DNA of 64,000 nucleotides from positions 62,001-126,000 of the forward strand of contig NZ_JBEWZI010000007.1 of assembly GCF_040566545.1 (NCBI RefSeq). The letters run 5' to 3'. This DNA is from Uliginosibacterium flavum. Lineage in GTDB: Bacteria; Pseudomonadota; Gammaproteobacteria; Burkholderiales; Rhodocyclaceae. This document shows positions 16,211 through 25,053 of the stretch, in pieces. How positions within the stretch are numbered: position 1 is the first letter of the stretch; every line of letters begins with the position of its first letter. Position numbers and translations under genes: made by a program. Under the pieces are notes generated by a model. The model searched no databases. It was not told where the DNA came from and saw only the letters and a program-made list of their open reading frames with translations.

Positions 16211-19200
16211 ATGTCGATCCAAGTTGCCCTGCATCACGTCACCCATTACCGTTACAACAAGCGGATTGCCCTGGGCCCGCAAATCGTGCGCCTGCGCCCG
16301 GCGCCACATGCACGCACGCGGGTGCTGAGCTATTCGCTGCGGGTGCTGCCAGCGACGCATTTCATCAACTGGCAACAGGATCCGCAGTCGAATTATCTGG
16401 CACGACTGGTCTTCCCCGAAAAGACCCGCGAGTTTCGCGTCGAAGTCGACCTGCTGGTCGAGATGTCGGTGCAGAACCCTTTCGACTTCTTCCTGGAGCC
16501 GGAGGCGATGGAGTTCCCGTTCAGCTACGCGGACTCCCTCTCCGGCGAACTGGCGCCCTTCGTCAAGACCGCGCCGATGACACCGCTGCTCGAGGCTTTC
16601 GTGGACAGCGTGTCGCGCGAGCCGATGCCGACCAACGATTTTCTGGTGGCGCTGAACCAACGTTTGATGGGCGCCGTAAGCTATGGCATCCGCATGGAGC
16701 CAGGGGTGCAGACGCCGGAAGAAACGCTGGAGAAAGCTGCGGGCTCCTGTCGCGATTCGGCCTGGCTGATGGTCGCGGTGCTGCGCCATCTCGGCCTGGC
16801 CGCGCGTTTCGTGTCGGGCTACCTGATCCAGCTGAAGCCGGATGTGAAGTCGCTGGACGGCCCCTCCGGCACCGAAGTGGACTTCACCGATCTGCACGCC
16901 TGGTGCGAGGTGTATCTGCCGGGAGCAGGCTGGGTCGGGCTGGACCCGACCTCGGGCCTATTCGCCGGTGAAGGCCACATTCCGCTGGCCTGCTCGCCCG
17001 AACCGTCTTCGGCTGCGCCCATCGAAGGCGCGGTGGAAGCCTGCAAGGTCGAGTTTGAACACAGCATGAAGATCACCCGCGTGCTGGAGCCGCCGCGCGT
17101 GACCCTGCCTTACACCGATGCGCAGTGGACGAACATCAAAGCGCTGGGGCGCAAGATTGATCGCGATCTCAGTCGCCATGACGTGCGCCTGACGCAGGGT
17201 GGCGAGCCGACCTTCGTGTCCTTCGATGACCGCGATGGTGCGGAGTGGAATACCGAAGCGATGGGGCCGAAAAAACGCATCCTCTCGTCCACCTTGTTCG
17301 CCCGTCTCAAGGAAAAATACGCACCGCTGGGCCTGCAGCATTTCGGTCAGGGCAAGTGGTATCCGGGCGAGCAATTGCCGCGCTGGTCGCTGAATCTGTA
17401 CTGGCGCAAGGACGGCGAGGCGCTGTGGTCTGACCCCGCCCTGTGTGCCGAGGAAGACAAGGAATACGGCGCCACCACGGCCAAGGCCGGTGCTTTTCTC
17501 AGAGGCGTGGCGCGGCGCCTGAAGATCACCACGGAATATGTGTTCCCGGCCTTCGAGGACACCTTCTACTACCTGTGGCGCGAGCGCAATTTGCCGATCA
17601 ACGTCGATCCGCTGGATTCGCGCGTCGATGATCCGCTGGAGCGCGCCCGTCTGCGCAAGGTCTTCGATCAGGGTCTGGGCAAAACGGTGGGCTGGGTGCT
17701 GCCGCTGGCGCGCGACCCGAGCGGAGAAGCCTGGCAGACCAGCCCCTGGTTCGTGCGCGAGGGGCGCTGTTACCTGATGCCGGGCGACTCACCCGTGGGC
17801 CTGCGCCTGCCGCTGGATCGCCAGCCCTGGGTGAGCAAGGCCGACTATCCGTATTCGCATCCACTCGATCCGGGCGAGAAACAGCCTCCTTTGGCAAAGA
17901 AAAACGACGCCGGCGACAAGGCAAAGAAGGCCGTCAAAATGGTTGCGGGGCGGGATCCGCGCATCCCTGAATTGTTCGAATCGGCCGACTGGGTGGCGCG
18001 CACGGCAATGTGCGCCGAAGCCCGCGGTGGGCGGCTCTACGTCTTCATGCCGCCGACCCCGGTGCTGGAGAATTATCTTGAGGTCGTCGCCGCCGTCGAA
18101 GCCACCGCCAAGGCCATGAAGATGCCGGTGGTGATCGAAGGCTACGAGCCGCCCAAGGACGCACGCCTGACCGTGCTGCGCGTGACGCCCGACCCCGGCG
18201 TGATTGAGGTGAATGTGCAGCCGGTGGCCAGCTGGGACGAGCTGGTCGAACAGACCACCTCTCTGTATGACATGGCCCACGCCACGCGTCTGTCATCCGA
18301 AAAATTCATGCTCGATGGCCGCCACATCGGCACCGGCGGTGGCAATCACTTCGTCTTCGGCGGTGTCACGCCGATCGATTCGCCCTTCCTGCGCCGGCCC
18401 GACCTGCTGGCCAGCATGATCGCCTACTGGCACAACCATCCGGCCCTGTCCTACCTGTTCTCGGGCCTTTTCGTCGGCCCGACCAGTCAGGCCCCGCGCA
18501 TCGACGAGGCACGCAACGACTCGGTCTACGAGATCGAGGTGGCCCTGGCCGAAATGCGCAAACGCACCGAGGAAAGCACGGGGCCGTGTCCGCCCTGGCT
18601 GGTGGACCGCCTGCTGCGCAATCTGCTGATCGACGTGACAGGGAATACACACCGCGCCGAATTCTGCATCGACAAGCTGTACTCGCCGGACTCCTCCACC
18701 GGCCGCCTCGGCCTGCTCGAAATGCGCGGCTTCGAGATGCCACCGCATGCGCAGATGAGTCTCGCCCAGCAACTGCTGATGCGCGCGCTACTGGCGCGCT
18801 TCTGGCAGGAGCCGTATCAGCCCAACCGTCTGAAACGCTGGGGCACCGAGCTGCATGACCGCTTCATGCTGCCGCATTGCATCTGGGAAGACTTTTGCGA
18901 CGTCATCACCGAGCTGCAGGAATTCGGTTACGCACTGCAGCCCGAATGGTTCGCGCCGCATTTCGAATTTCGCTTCCCCAAACTGGGCGATTTCGTCGCG
19001 AAAAATGTCGAGGTGCAACTACGCCTGGCGCTGGAGCCCTGGCATGTCATGGGCGAGGAAAATGCCGGCGGTGGCGCCGTGCGTTTCGTCGATGCCTCGG
19101 TCGAACGCATCGAGGTGAAGGTCACGGGCCTCGTCGAAGACCGCCATGTGCTGGCCTGCAACGGGCGCGCCATTCCGCTGCAGCCCACCGGTGTGCCGGG

Positions 19201-19513
19201 CGAATTCGTCGGCGCGGTGCGCTACCGCGCCTGGCAGCCGAGCAGCTGCCTGCATCCGACCATCCCGGTGCATGCGCCACTGACCATCGACCTGGTCGAT
19301 ACCTGGATGGCTCGCTCGCTGGGCGGCTGCCAGTATCACGTCTCGCATCCGGGCGGGCGCAGCAGCGAGACCTTCCCGATCAATGCACTGGAGGCCGAAG
19401 CGCGGCGCCTGGCGCGCTTCTTCCGCACTGGCCACACGCCGGGTGAAGTCAAACTTCCACGCGAAGAGCGCAACCCGGACTTCCCGTTCACGCTGGATTT
19501 GCGCCGCGGATGA
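16211..19513 (+). CDS. transglutaminase-like protein fused to DUF2126
   Basis: This is a 1100-residue cytoplasmic protein. An N-terminal bacterial transglutaminase N-domain (from about residue 3) and transglutaminase core are followed by the long DUF2126 region (about 300-1100). The catalytic triad is intact: Cys180 in GSCRDS, His229 in DLHAW, Asp245 in GLDPTS. DUF2126 is an uncharacterised domain almost always linked to this transglutaminase and to circularly permuted ATP-grasp genes; comparative work on amidoligase systems proposes formation or cleavage of peptide-like amide bonds. Short ribosome site GAGAAGAGAA precedes the ATG. It is the first gene of a three-gene operon, 74 bases before the next, under a sigma-54 promoter. 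Confidence 0.92.
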   Translation: MSIQVALHHVTHYRYNKRIALGPQIVRLRPAPHARTRVLSYSLRVLPATHFINWQQDPQSNYLARLVFPEKTREFRVEVDLLVEMSVQNPFDFFLEPEAMEFPFSYADSLSGELAPFVKTAPMTPLLEAFVDSVSREPMPTNDFLVALNQRLMGAVSYGIRMEPGVQTPEETLEKAAGSCRDSAWLMVAVLRHLGLAARFVSGYLIQLKPDVKSLDGPSGTEVDFTDLHAWCEVYLPGAGWVGLDPTSGLFAGEGHIPLACSPEPSSAAPIEGAVEACKVEFEHSMKITRVLEPPRVTLPYTDAQWTNIKALGRKIDRDLSRHDVRLTQGGEPTFVSFDDRDGAEWNTEAMGPKKRILSSTLFARLKEKYAPLGLQHFGQGKWYPGEQLPRWSLNLYWRKDGEALWSDPALCAEEDKEYGATTAKAGAFLRGVARRLKITTEYVFPAFEDTFYYLWRERNLPINVDPLDSRVDDPLERARLRKVFDQGLGKTVGWVLPLARDPSGEAWQTSPWFVREGRCYLMPGDSPVGLRLPLDRQPWVSKADYPYSHPLDPGEKQPPLAKKNDAGDKAKKAVKMVAGRDPRIPELFESADWVARTAMCAEARGGRLYVFMPPTPVLENYLEVVAAVEATAKAMKMPVVIEGYEPPKDARLTVLRVTPDPGVIEVNVQPVASWDELVEQTTSLYDMAHATRLSSEKFMLDGRHIGTGGGNHFVFGGVTPIDSPFLRRPDLLASMIAYWHNHPALSYLFSGLFVGPTSQAPRIDEARNDSVYEIEVALAEMRKRTEESTGPCPPWLVDRLLRNLLIDVTGNTHRAEFCIDKLYSPDSSTGRLGLLEMRGFEMPPHAQMSLAQQLLMRALLARFWQEPYQPNRLKRWGTELHDRFMLPHCIWEDFCDVITELQEFGYALQPEWFAPHFEFRFPKLGDFVAKNVEVQLRLALEPWHVMGEENAGGGAVRFVDASVERIEVKVTGLVEDRHVLACNGRAIPLQPTGVPGEFVGAVRYRAWQPSSCLHPTIPVHAPLTIDLVDTWMARSLGGCQYHVSHPGGRSSETFPINALEAEARRLARFFRTGHTPGEVKLPREERNPDFPFTLDLRRG

Positions 19514-19587
19514 TTGCTTTCCGGGCTGAGGCTGGCGATAGTAGCGTCCGCCTCAGCCCGCACAGGGCCTAAAAACAAAGACAGAGC

Positions 19588-22056
19588 ATGCCCAAGCAAC
19601 TATTTTCAGACTACCCGCAAGATTCGCAGCGCTTCGACGAGATGTTCGTCAGCGCAGGCGTGCCACGTCCGCATTACGCCGGGCTCTATGCCCGCCTGAC
19701 GCGGCAGAGCGTCACCCAGGTGCGCGATCTGTTCAGTGAAGTGGATCGTCAGGTACGTGACAACGGCATCACCTACAATGTCTATGATGAGGCCGAAGGC
19801 GGCAGCCGGCCCTGGCAACTGGACCCGCTGCCGCTGATCATCCCCGCAGACGAATGGCGCGGGATCGAGCAGGCCGTGATCCAGCGCGCCACTTTGTTCA
19901 ACCGCATCCTCGCCGACCTGTACGGCCCGCAAACCCTGTTCGCCGAAGGCCGCCTGCCCCCCGCGCTGATCCTCGGCCACCCCGGCTTTCAACGCCCGGC
20001 CCACGGCATCGTGCCCCGCAATGGCGTGCATCTGAATCTGCTTGCGGTGGATCTGGCGCGCGCGCCTGACGGGCGTTGGTGGGTCATCAATGATCGTACA
20101 CAGGCGCCCTCCGGCGCGGGCTATGCGCTGGAGAACCGCATCATCACCTCGCGCCTGCACGCCGATCTGTTCCGCGAACTGCGCGTGCAGCGGCTGGCGC
20201 CCTTCTTTGCGGCGCTGCGCGATTCGATTGCCAGTTACGCACCACACGATGACGGCCAGACCAACACCGTACTGCTCACGCCGGGGCCCTACAACGAAAC
20301 CTATTTTGAACAAGCTTACCTCGCGCGCTACCTCGGCTTCCCGCTGGTCGAGGGTCAGGATCTGACCGTGCGCGATGGCTGCGTATGGCTCAAAACCCTG
20401 TCCGGCCTGCGCCGCGTGCACGCCATCGTGCGTCGCATGGACGATGATTTCTGTGATCCGCTGGAACTGCGCGCCGACTCGGCCCTGGGCGTGCCCGGCC
20501 TGATGGATGTGGTGCGCCGCGGCAATGTGCTGCTGGCCAATTCGGTCGGCTCCAGCGTACTGGAAACCGGCGCACTGACCGGCTTTTTGCCCGGTCTGTG
20601 CGAACACTTGCTGGGCGAAAAGCTCGCCATGCCGGGCGCCGCGACCTGGTGGTGCGGCGAGGCGCCCGCGATGGAAGATGCGCTGGAGAAGGCCGATCAT
20701 CTGGTCTTCAAGAGCGCCATGCCGCAGACCCACGGACGTCGTTTCGGCCCGGTTTTCGGCGAGGATCTGGACAAGGCCGGGCTGGCGGCACTGAGCGCCA
20801 AGGTGCGCGCCGCGCCACGCGAGTTCCTCGCGCAGGAACTGGTCGCCCTGTCGCGCGTACCGGTGCTGGATCGTCAGCAGATGCGACATCTGGTTGATCG
20901 CTCGGCAGGCATGCGCGTCTTCGCGGTGGCCACCCCGGAAGGCTACATGGTGATGCCTGGTGGGCTGGCGCGCACCTCCAGCGAACATGACGTTCGCCTG
21001 TTGTCGAGCCAACGCGGCGGCGGCAGCAAGGACGTGTGGGTCTGCGGCGAACATGCCGCTTCGCCCCTGAGCTTGCTGCGCCGGCCGGTGAGCGCCACCG
21101 ATCTGGTACGTAGCGGAGCAGGCCTGTCCAGCCGCGTGGTCGAAAACCTGTTCTGGTTCGGACGCTATTCCGAACGCTGTGACAATCTTGCCCGCTATCT
21201 GCGCGTGGCGCTGGGGCGTGTCACCGACAATCAGGAAACGCCCATCGAATGGGCCGCGCTGGCAGCTTTCGGCAAACAGATCGGCATCCTGCCCAAGGCC
21301 TGCGACGAGCGCGATGCGATCCGCCCGCTGCTGCGCAGCGTGGTGGACTCCAGCGTGGCCGGCGGCCTAGCCTCGCACATTCTGCATCTGTCGCGCGCCG
21401 GTTTCCAGCTGCGCGAGCGCCTGTCAACCGACAACTGGCGCACCCTCAACGCACTGGCCCGCAGCGTCGAAAAGAAGCCGCACGAAGACGTTGGCATCTA
21501 CGAGGCGATGGCCCTGCTCGACGAACTGATCACCAGCTTCATGACCCTGGCCGGCTTCACGCTGGACGGCATGACGCGCGACCACGGCTGGCGTTTCCTC
21601 TCGCTGGGGCGACGGATCGAGCGCCTGCAGTTCCAGACCGAAGCCATCGAAACCGCCATGCGCATGGGCGAAGAAGGCAATCCCGAATGGCTGCTCGAAA
21701 TTTCAGACTCCATCGTCACCTACCGCTCGCGCTACATGGCGCGCCCGGAATGGCTGGCGGTACTGGATCTGCTGATTGCCGACGAAGCCAATCCGCGTGG
21801 CATCGTATTCCAGACCGGCGGCCTGCGCGACTATCTGAAGCGACTGGATGAGAGCCTGGGCGACATGCCCGATACCGGCATCGAAGCCCTGCACACACGC
21901 TTGCTGCATCTTGATCCGGAGAAGGACTTCCATCCCGGCTCGGCATCGTTGCAGGAAGCATTGGCGACCTTGCGCAGCGCCTCCGCTGAGCTGTCGAATC
22001 AGATCAGCCTGCATTTTTTCAGCCACTCCGATGAAAGCGTGCGGGTGATTGCATGA
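19588..22056 (+). CDS. circularly permuted ATP-grasp protein fused to an alpha-E domain
   Basis: This 822-residue fusion carries a type-2 circularly permuted ATP-grasp domain (former DUF404/DUF407, about residues 1-490: HYAGLYARL, LLTPGPYNETYFEQAYLAR, VVRRGNVLLANSVGSSV) and a C-terminal alpha-E domain (former DUF403, about 505-822: ENLFWFGRYSERCDNLARYLR). ATP-grasp enzymes join a carboxylate to an amine through an acyl phosphate, so an amide ligase activity is expected; the alpha-E helical partner is of unknown function. In the second cassette the two domains are separate genes. Its stop overlaps the start of the next gene (ATGA). Confidence 0.93.
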   Translation: MPKQLFSDYPQDSQRFDEMFVSAGVPRPHYAGLYARLTRQSVTQVRDLFSEVDRQVRDNGITYNVYDEAEGGSRPWQLDPLPLIIPADEWRGIEQAVIQRATLFNRILADLYGPQTLFAEGRLPPALILGHPGFQRPAHGIVPRNGVHLNLLAVDLARAPDGRWWVINDRTQAPSGAGYALENRIITSRLHADLFRELRVQRLAPFFAALRDSIASYAPHDDGQTNTVLLTPGPYNETYFEQAYLARYLGFPLVEGQDLTVRDGCVWLKTLSGLRRVHAIVRRMDDDFCDPLELRADSALGVPGLMDVVRRGNVLLANSVGSSVLETGALTGFLPGLCEHLLGEKLAMPGAATWWCGEAPAMEDALEKADHLVFKSAMPQTHGRRFGPVFGEDLDKAGLAALSAKVRAAPREFLAQELVALSRVPVLDRQQMRHLVDRSAGMRVFAVATPEGYMVMPGGLARTSSEHDVRLLSSQRGGGSKDVWVCGEHAASPLSLLRRPVSATDLVRSGAGLSSRVVENLFWFGRYSERCDNLARYLRVALGRVTDNQETPIEWAALAAFGKQIGILPKACDERDAIRPLLRSVVDSSVAGGLASHILHLSRAGFQLRERLSTDNWRTLNALARSVEKKPHEDVGIYEAMALLDELITSFMTLAGFTLDGMTRDHGWRFLSLGRRIERLQFQTEAIETAMRMGEEGNPEWLLEISDSIVTYRSRYMARPEWLAVLDLLIADEANPRGIVFQTGGLRDYLKRLDESLGDMPDTGIEALHTRLLHLDPEKDFHPGSASLQEALATLRSASAELSNQISLHFFSHSDESVRVIA

Positions 22057-23051
22057 GCCAGACTCAAAGCCAGAGCCAGACCAAAGCTCAAAGCCAGCGC
22101 TATCACGTCATCCACGAAACCCTGTATCGCTACGGCGCCCCGGTCAGCCTGTCGCAGCACCTGCTGCACCTGACGCCGCGCCCCTTTGACTTCCAGCGCA
22201 CCCTGCATCACCAGATCGAAATCCTGCCGGCCCCGATGGAACGCAAGGAACATCTGGACTGGTTCGGCAATCCCTCGCAATGGATCACCGTGCGCCAACC
22301 GCACGCCACGCTGCGCCTGATTGCCGCCAGCACCGTCGACGTGCTGGCGCGCCCGCTCAGCTGGCGGCATGCCGGCAGCCCGGGCTGGGAAACGGTTGCC
22401 GCCCAGCTTGCCGCCTTCCCGTCGTCAGCACCGCTCGATGCACAGGAATTCGCCCTGCCTTCACCGCAAGCTCCCCTGCTTGAAGAAGTCCGCCAATGGG
22501 CGCTCTCCAGCTTCACGCCCCGGAGACCCTTGCTAAGCGCGACTCGCCACCTCATGGCGCGCATTCACGGCGAATTCAAGTTCGACCCCAAGGCCAGCAC
22601 CGTCAGCACCCCACTGGCCGAAACCTTCAAGAACCGGCGTGGCGTGTGCCAGGATTTCAGCCACCTGATGATCAGCGCTCTGCGCGCGCTGGGCCTCGCG
22701 GCGCGCTACATGAGCGGCTACATCCTCACCCACCCCGCACCCGGCAAACCACGTCTGATCGGGGCTGACGCCTCGCACGCCTGGGTTGCCGTGTGGTGCC
22801 CGGACAATGGCTGGGTCGGCTTCGACCCCACCAACAACTGCCAACCCGATCTGGAGCATGCCCTGCTTGGCTGGGGTCGCGACTTTGGCGACGTCACCCC
22901 GATGCGCGGCGTCATCCTCGGCGGCTCCTCGCACAAGGTCGAAGTACAGGTCACCATGATGCCCGCCGAATCCCGTGACTTTGCGGAGCTGCTGGAGGAC
23001 GTGAAGAAACGCTCGCTGGTACAGGCTCCTGAAGAAGATAGCGCGCCTTGA
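22053..23051 (+). CDS. transglutaminase-like cysteine peptidase/ligase of the ATP-grasp cassette
   Basis: This is a 332-residue protein with an N-terminal bacterial transglutaminase N-domain (YHVIHETLYRYGAPVSLSQH) and a transglutaminase core. The triad is intact: Cys199 in GVCQDF, His242 in ASHAW, Asp258 in GFDPTNN. It is translationally coupled to the ATP-grasp/alpha-E gene. The N-terminus (SQTQSQSQTKAQSQ) is a low-complexity Gln/Ser stretch before the conserved start, so a later initiation is possible, though only this ATG has the coupling overlap. Predicted to hydrolyse or transfer amide bonds together with its operon partners. Confidence 0.93.
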   Translation: MSQTQSQSQTKAQSQRYHVIHETLYRYGAPVSLSQHLLHLTPRPFDFQRTLHHQIEILPAPMERKEHLDWFGNPSQWITVRQPHATLRLIAASTVDVLARPLSWRHAGSPGWETVAAQLAAFPSSAPLDAQEFALPSPQAPLLEEVRQWALSSFTPRRPLLSATRHLMARIHGEFKFDPKASTVSTPLAETFKNRRGVCQDFSHLMISALRALGLAARYMSGYILTHPAPGKPRLIGADASHAWVAVWCPDNGWVGFDPTNNCQPDLEHALLGWGRDFGDVTPMRGVILGGSSHKVEVQVTMMPAESRDFAELLEDVKKRSLVQAPEEDSAP

Positions 23052-23057
23052 TCGTGA

Positions 23058-23073
23058 TGGAACGTTTGTTGCA
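23058..23073 (+). promoter_or_regulatory. sigma-54 promoter after the first cassette
   Basis: TGGAACG-TTTG-TTGCA matches TGGCACG-N4-TTGCW at 11 of 12 positions, with GG and GC at the right spacing. It begins seven bases after the transglutaminase stop and would start transcription near 23084, about 36 bases before the small ORF at 23120. Confidence 0.6.
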
Positions 23074-23119
23074 TGAAAACCATGCAGGCACTCTCGCCTG
23101 CGTGGCCAAGGAGAACACC

Positions 23120-23305
23120 ATGCTCATCGAACGCGACATGACCGAATTCTCTTGCCCCCGCACCGGCCCGGTTCTGGCAGGGCCAGCACCAATGCAAGCG
23201 GATCGCGACCTGATCAGCCCCCAAGCGCAACTCCAGCTCTGCCAGATCGAGCGCGAGCCTGCCGCGCCAGCCCATCCCATGATGGTGCGCAACGGATGGC
23301 GTTGA
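23120..23305 (+). CDS. small protein of unknown function, 61 aa
   Basis: I recognise no family. The support is local: ribosome site AAGGAG six bases before the ATG, and a near-consensus sigma-54 promoter at the right distance upstream. The protein has no membrane segment, two cysteines and a Gln/Glu-rich middle (DLISPQAQLQLCQIEREP), then a Pro/Ala stretch and a C-terminal NGWR. Lying just after an ATP-grasp/transglutaminase operon with the same promoter type, it could be a substrate or accessory peptide of that system. That is a hypothesis, and the ORF could still be spurious. Confidence 0.45.
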   Translation: MLIERDMTEFSCPRTGPVLAGPAPMQADRDLISPQAQLQLCQIEREPAAPAHPMMVRNGWR

Positions 23306-23322
23306 GCGGCCAAGACTAGGCT

Positions 23323-23365
23323 GAAGAGCCGCTCCCGGCCCTCTTTTGCGGCATCCCGCCCGCAG
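23323..23365. repeat. dispersed GAAGAGCCGC repeat
   Basis: An exact GAAGAGCCGC (23323-23332) followed by CCCTCTTTTGCGGCATCCCGCCC. The remainder of the 23306-23548 spacer shows no gene; an imperfect GTGCGCGCAAAGCGCAC palindrome at about 23433-23449 may belong to the control region of the next gene. Confidence 0.6.
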
Positions 23366-23548
23366 TGGAGCGCCGGATGCGGATCCTCGGCTACGCTCGA
23401 ATATCTGCTTACCTCTGCGCATCACCTTATCCGTGCGCGCAAAGCGCACAATGTGAGCGGCCTCGTTCACAAACAGATGGTGTGGCTCCCGTCAGAAGGA
23501 TCGTCAGCAAACGCGGCGAGTCATCCATCACCCACGAAAGAGAGCGAA

Positions 23549-23767
23549 ATGAATATGAATAGAATTATTGCCATTGTCCTGATTGTCGCCGGCGTGCTCG
23601 CTCTGCTTTACGGCGGCTTCAGTTATACCAAAGACACGACGGCCGTTAAGCTGGGACCGATCGAGTTTTCCGTAAAGGAGAAGGAAACCGTCAACGTCCC
23701 GGTCTGGGCAGGGATTGCCGCCATCGTTGCTGGCGGTCTTGTTCTGGTTCTGGGCAGCAAAAAATGA
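23549..23767 (+). CDS. DUF3185-like two-helix membrane protein
   Basis: This 72-residue protein has two transmembrane helices (about residues 5-25 and 51-69) joined by a polar loop (YTKDTTAVKLGPIEFSVKEKETVNVPVW). The pattern GVLALLYGGFSYT at the end of helix one and IVAGGLVLVLGSKK at the C-terminus is typical of DUF3185 inner-membrane proteins. Function is unknown. Ribosome site AAAGAGAGCG lies before the ATG at 23549; an ATG two codons further is also possible. Confidence 0.8.
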   Translation: MNMNRIIAIVLIVAGVLALLYGGFSYTKDTTAVKLGPIEFSVKEKETVNVPVWAGIAAIVAGGLVLVLGSKK

Positions 23768-23804
23768 GCCGCCGACAGGATGGTACGGCTCAAATACATT
23801 GCCT

Positions 23805-23925
23805 GAAGAGCCGCTCCCAGCCTTGCTTTTCAGCATACCTGTCGCAAGATCGTTGATGAACGGGTGTTTTCAACCAGCCTGCCTGAAGAAGCCCGCTGAG
23901 AGTGCCTCTTCGGGCAGCTAGAAAA
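23805..23925. repeat. two dispersed repeats in tandem
   Basis: GAAGAGCCGC (23805-23814) with CCTTGCTTTTCAGCATACCTG, then a second unit CTGCCTGAAGAAGCCCGCTGAG...GCCTCTTCGGGCAG. They fill the 160-base spacer between the convergent DUF3185 gene and the second transglutaminase gene. Confidence 0.65.
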
Positions 23926-23927
23926 AA

Positions 23928-24725
23928 TCAGGCCGCCTGCACCGACACCCGCACTTCCTCGTGCCCGCCACCCTGATGAATACTGCGCATCGGGCAGGCA
24001 TCGAGGTAATCGCGGCCGACCGCCAGACGGACCTGACGGCCACTGGCAAGCTGGGCACGGCGCGCGTCGACACTGACCCAACCGCCTTCGGCCTCCAGCC
24101 AGACATCCGCCCAGGCGTATTCGCTGGCGCGCTTGTGACTCGCGTCGCCGAGCTGGTAGCCGCTGACAAAGCGGGCGGGCAAGCCGGCAGCGCGGCAGGC
24201 GGCGATCAGAACATGCACCTGATCTGGCAAAGTGGCGCGACCACGGCCAAAACTGGCCGCAGCACCGCGCAAAGCCTCGCCACCTGAAGGCATCGGAAGC
24301 AATTCCTCGCGCAACACTTCCAGCATGGCCAGTACCATATCGATGCTTTGCGGCGGCTGTTTCAAGTGCTGATGCGAGAACTTCGCCAGTGCCGCATCGA
24401 CGCTGGTGAGCTGAGTGCTGGCCAAGTAAATCTGCGGCGCGAGCGGGCTATCGCCCTGCCCAAAGTGAGACACGGCCTCATCCGGGACATCGACCACGCC
24501 GGTAACCAGGATGCGCACGTTTTCATGCGGCTCGGTCAGGGTCAGCAGGTGAGTCGTATTACCCCAAGTGTCGAGGCTGCAGCTGCTGCGTCCGGGTGTG
24601 CTGACGCGCCAATTTTCGATGCGCAAACCTGCCTCCTCGCGCGGGGTGATGCGCAGGTTGCGGATGCTGAAGCTGGCGGGGCTGTCGAAATGACAGCGGG
24701 TTTCATGGCGAATAGTGTATTTCAT
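23928..24725 (-). CDS. transglutaminase-like protein lacking catalytic Cys and His
   Basis: This 265-residue member of the same transglutaminase family belongs to the second cassette. The fold is readable throughout: YTIRHETRCHFDSPASFSIRNLR at the N-domain, LIAACRAAGLPARFVSGY in the core, VGRDYLDACPMRSIHQGGGHEEVRV at the C-terminus. Where active members have G-V-C-x-D it has A-T-L-P-D (Leu166 for Cys), and where they have SHAW it has EYAW (Tyr203 for His); Asp220 remains. It should be inactive as an enzyme. GGAGG before the ATG at 24725 fixes the start. A 328-base repeat element separates it from the alpha-E gene upstream. Confidence 0.88.
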   Translation of the reverse strand: MKYTIRHETRCHFDSPASFSIRNLRITPREEAGLRIENWRVSTPGRSSCSLDTWGNTTHLLTLTEPHENVRILVTGVVDVPDEAVSHFGQGDSPLAPQIYLASTQLTSVDAALAKFSHQHLKQPPQSIDMVLAMLEVLREELLPMPSGGEALRGAAASFGRGRATLPDQVHVLIAACRAAGLPARFVSGYQLGDASHKRASEYAWADVWLEAEGGWVSVDARRAQLASGRQVRLAVGRDYLDACPMRSIHQGGGHEEVRVSVQAA

Positions 24726-24747
24726 TATAAAAATCCTCCGGATTTTT

Positions 24748-25052
24748 AGTGCTGAGTGCTGAGTGCTGAGTGCTGAGTACACCATCAGCGTGCCCCGAGA
24801 CCCGTGCCTGTCGTGCTTTTTCAGCACACATACTCGAAGAAGATTACCGGGCGCAGCTTTACAAGCACGTCCCGTAGGAGCTAGCGCAGCTGGCGATCCA
24901 CGCGGGCAAATCGCCAGCTACGCGCTCCTACGTCACCCGCTCCAAGATCCTTGCCCGCATTGCCTCTGCAGCACTCCTGCTTGAAAACGCGTACTGGCCG
25001 CGGCTTCACAAGCACGCCCACTCAGCACTCAGAACTCAATCCTCAGCACTGT
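24748..25052. repeat. composite intergenic element, second copy
   Basis: The spacer between the alpha-E and transglutaminase genes has four exact copies of AGTGCTG in tandem (24748-24775) at one end and inverted 7-base units (CTCAGCA CTCAGAA CTCAATC CTCAGCA, about 25021-25048) at the other. In the middle is a palindrome with arms 24873-24897 and 24910-24932 whose left arm is identical to that at 10762-10785. Copies of the dispersed repeat (CTCGAAGAAGATTACCGGGC; CTTGCCCGCATTGCCTCTGC) lie on either side. Confidence 0.85.
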
Positions 25053-25053
25053 T

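Noticed and set aside
19606..21054. Open frame of 482 codons on the minus strand
   Set aside because: Antisense to the ATP-grasp/alpha-E fusion.
22053..22100. Gln/Ser-rich start of the second transglutaminase as a signal peptide
   Set aside because: It is polar, with no hydrophobic core; the cassette proteins appear cytoplasmic.
24748..24779. Possible CRISPR-like array
   Set aside because: Units are 7 bases with no spacers; it is a simple tandem repeat and no cas genes are present.
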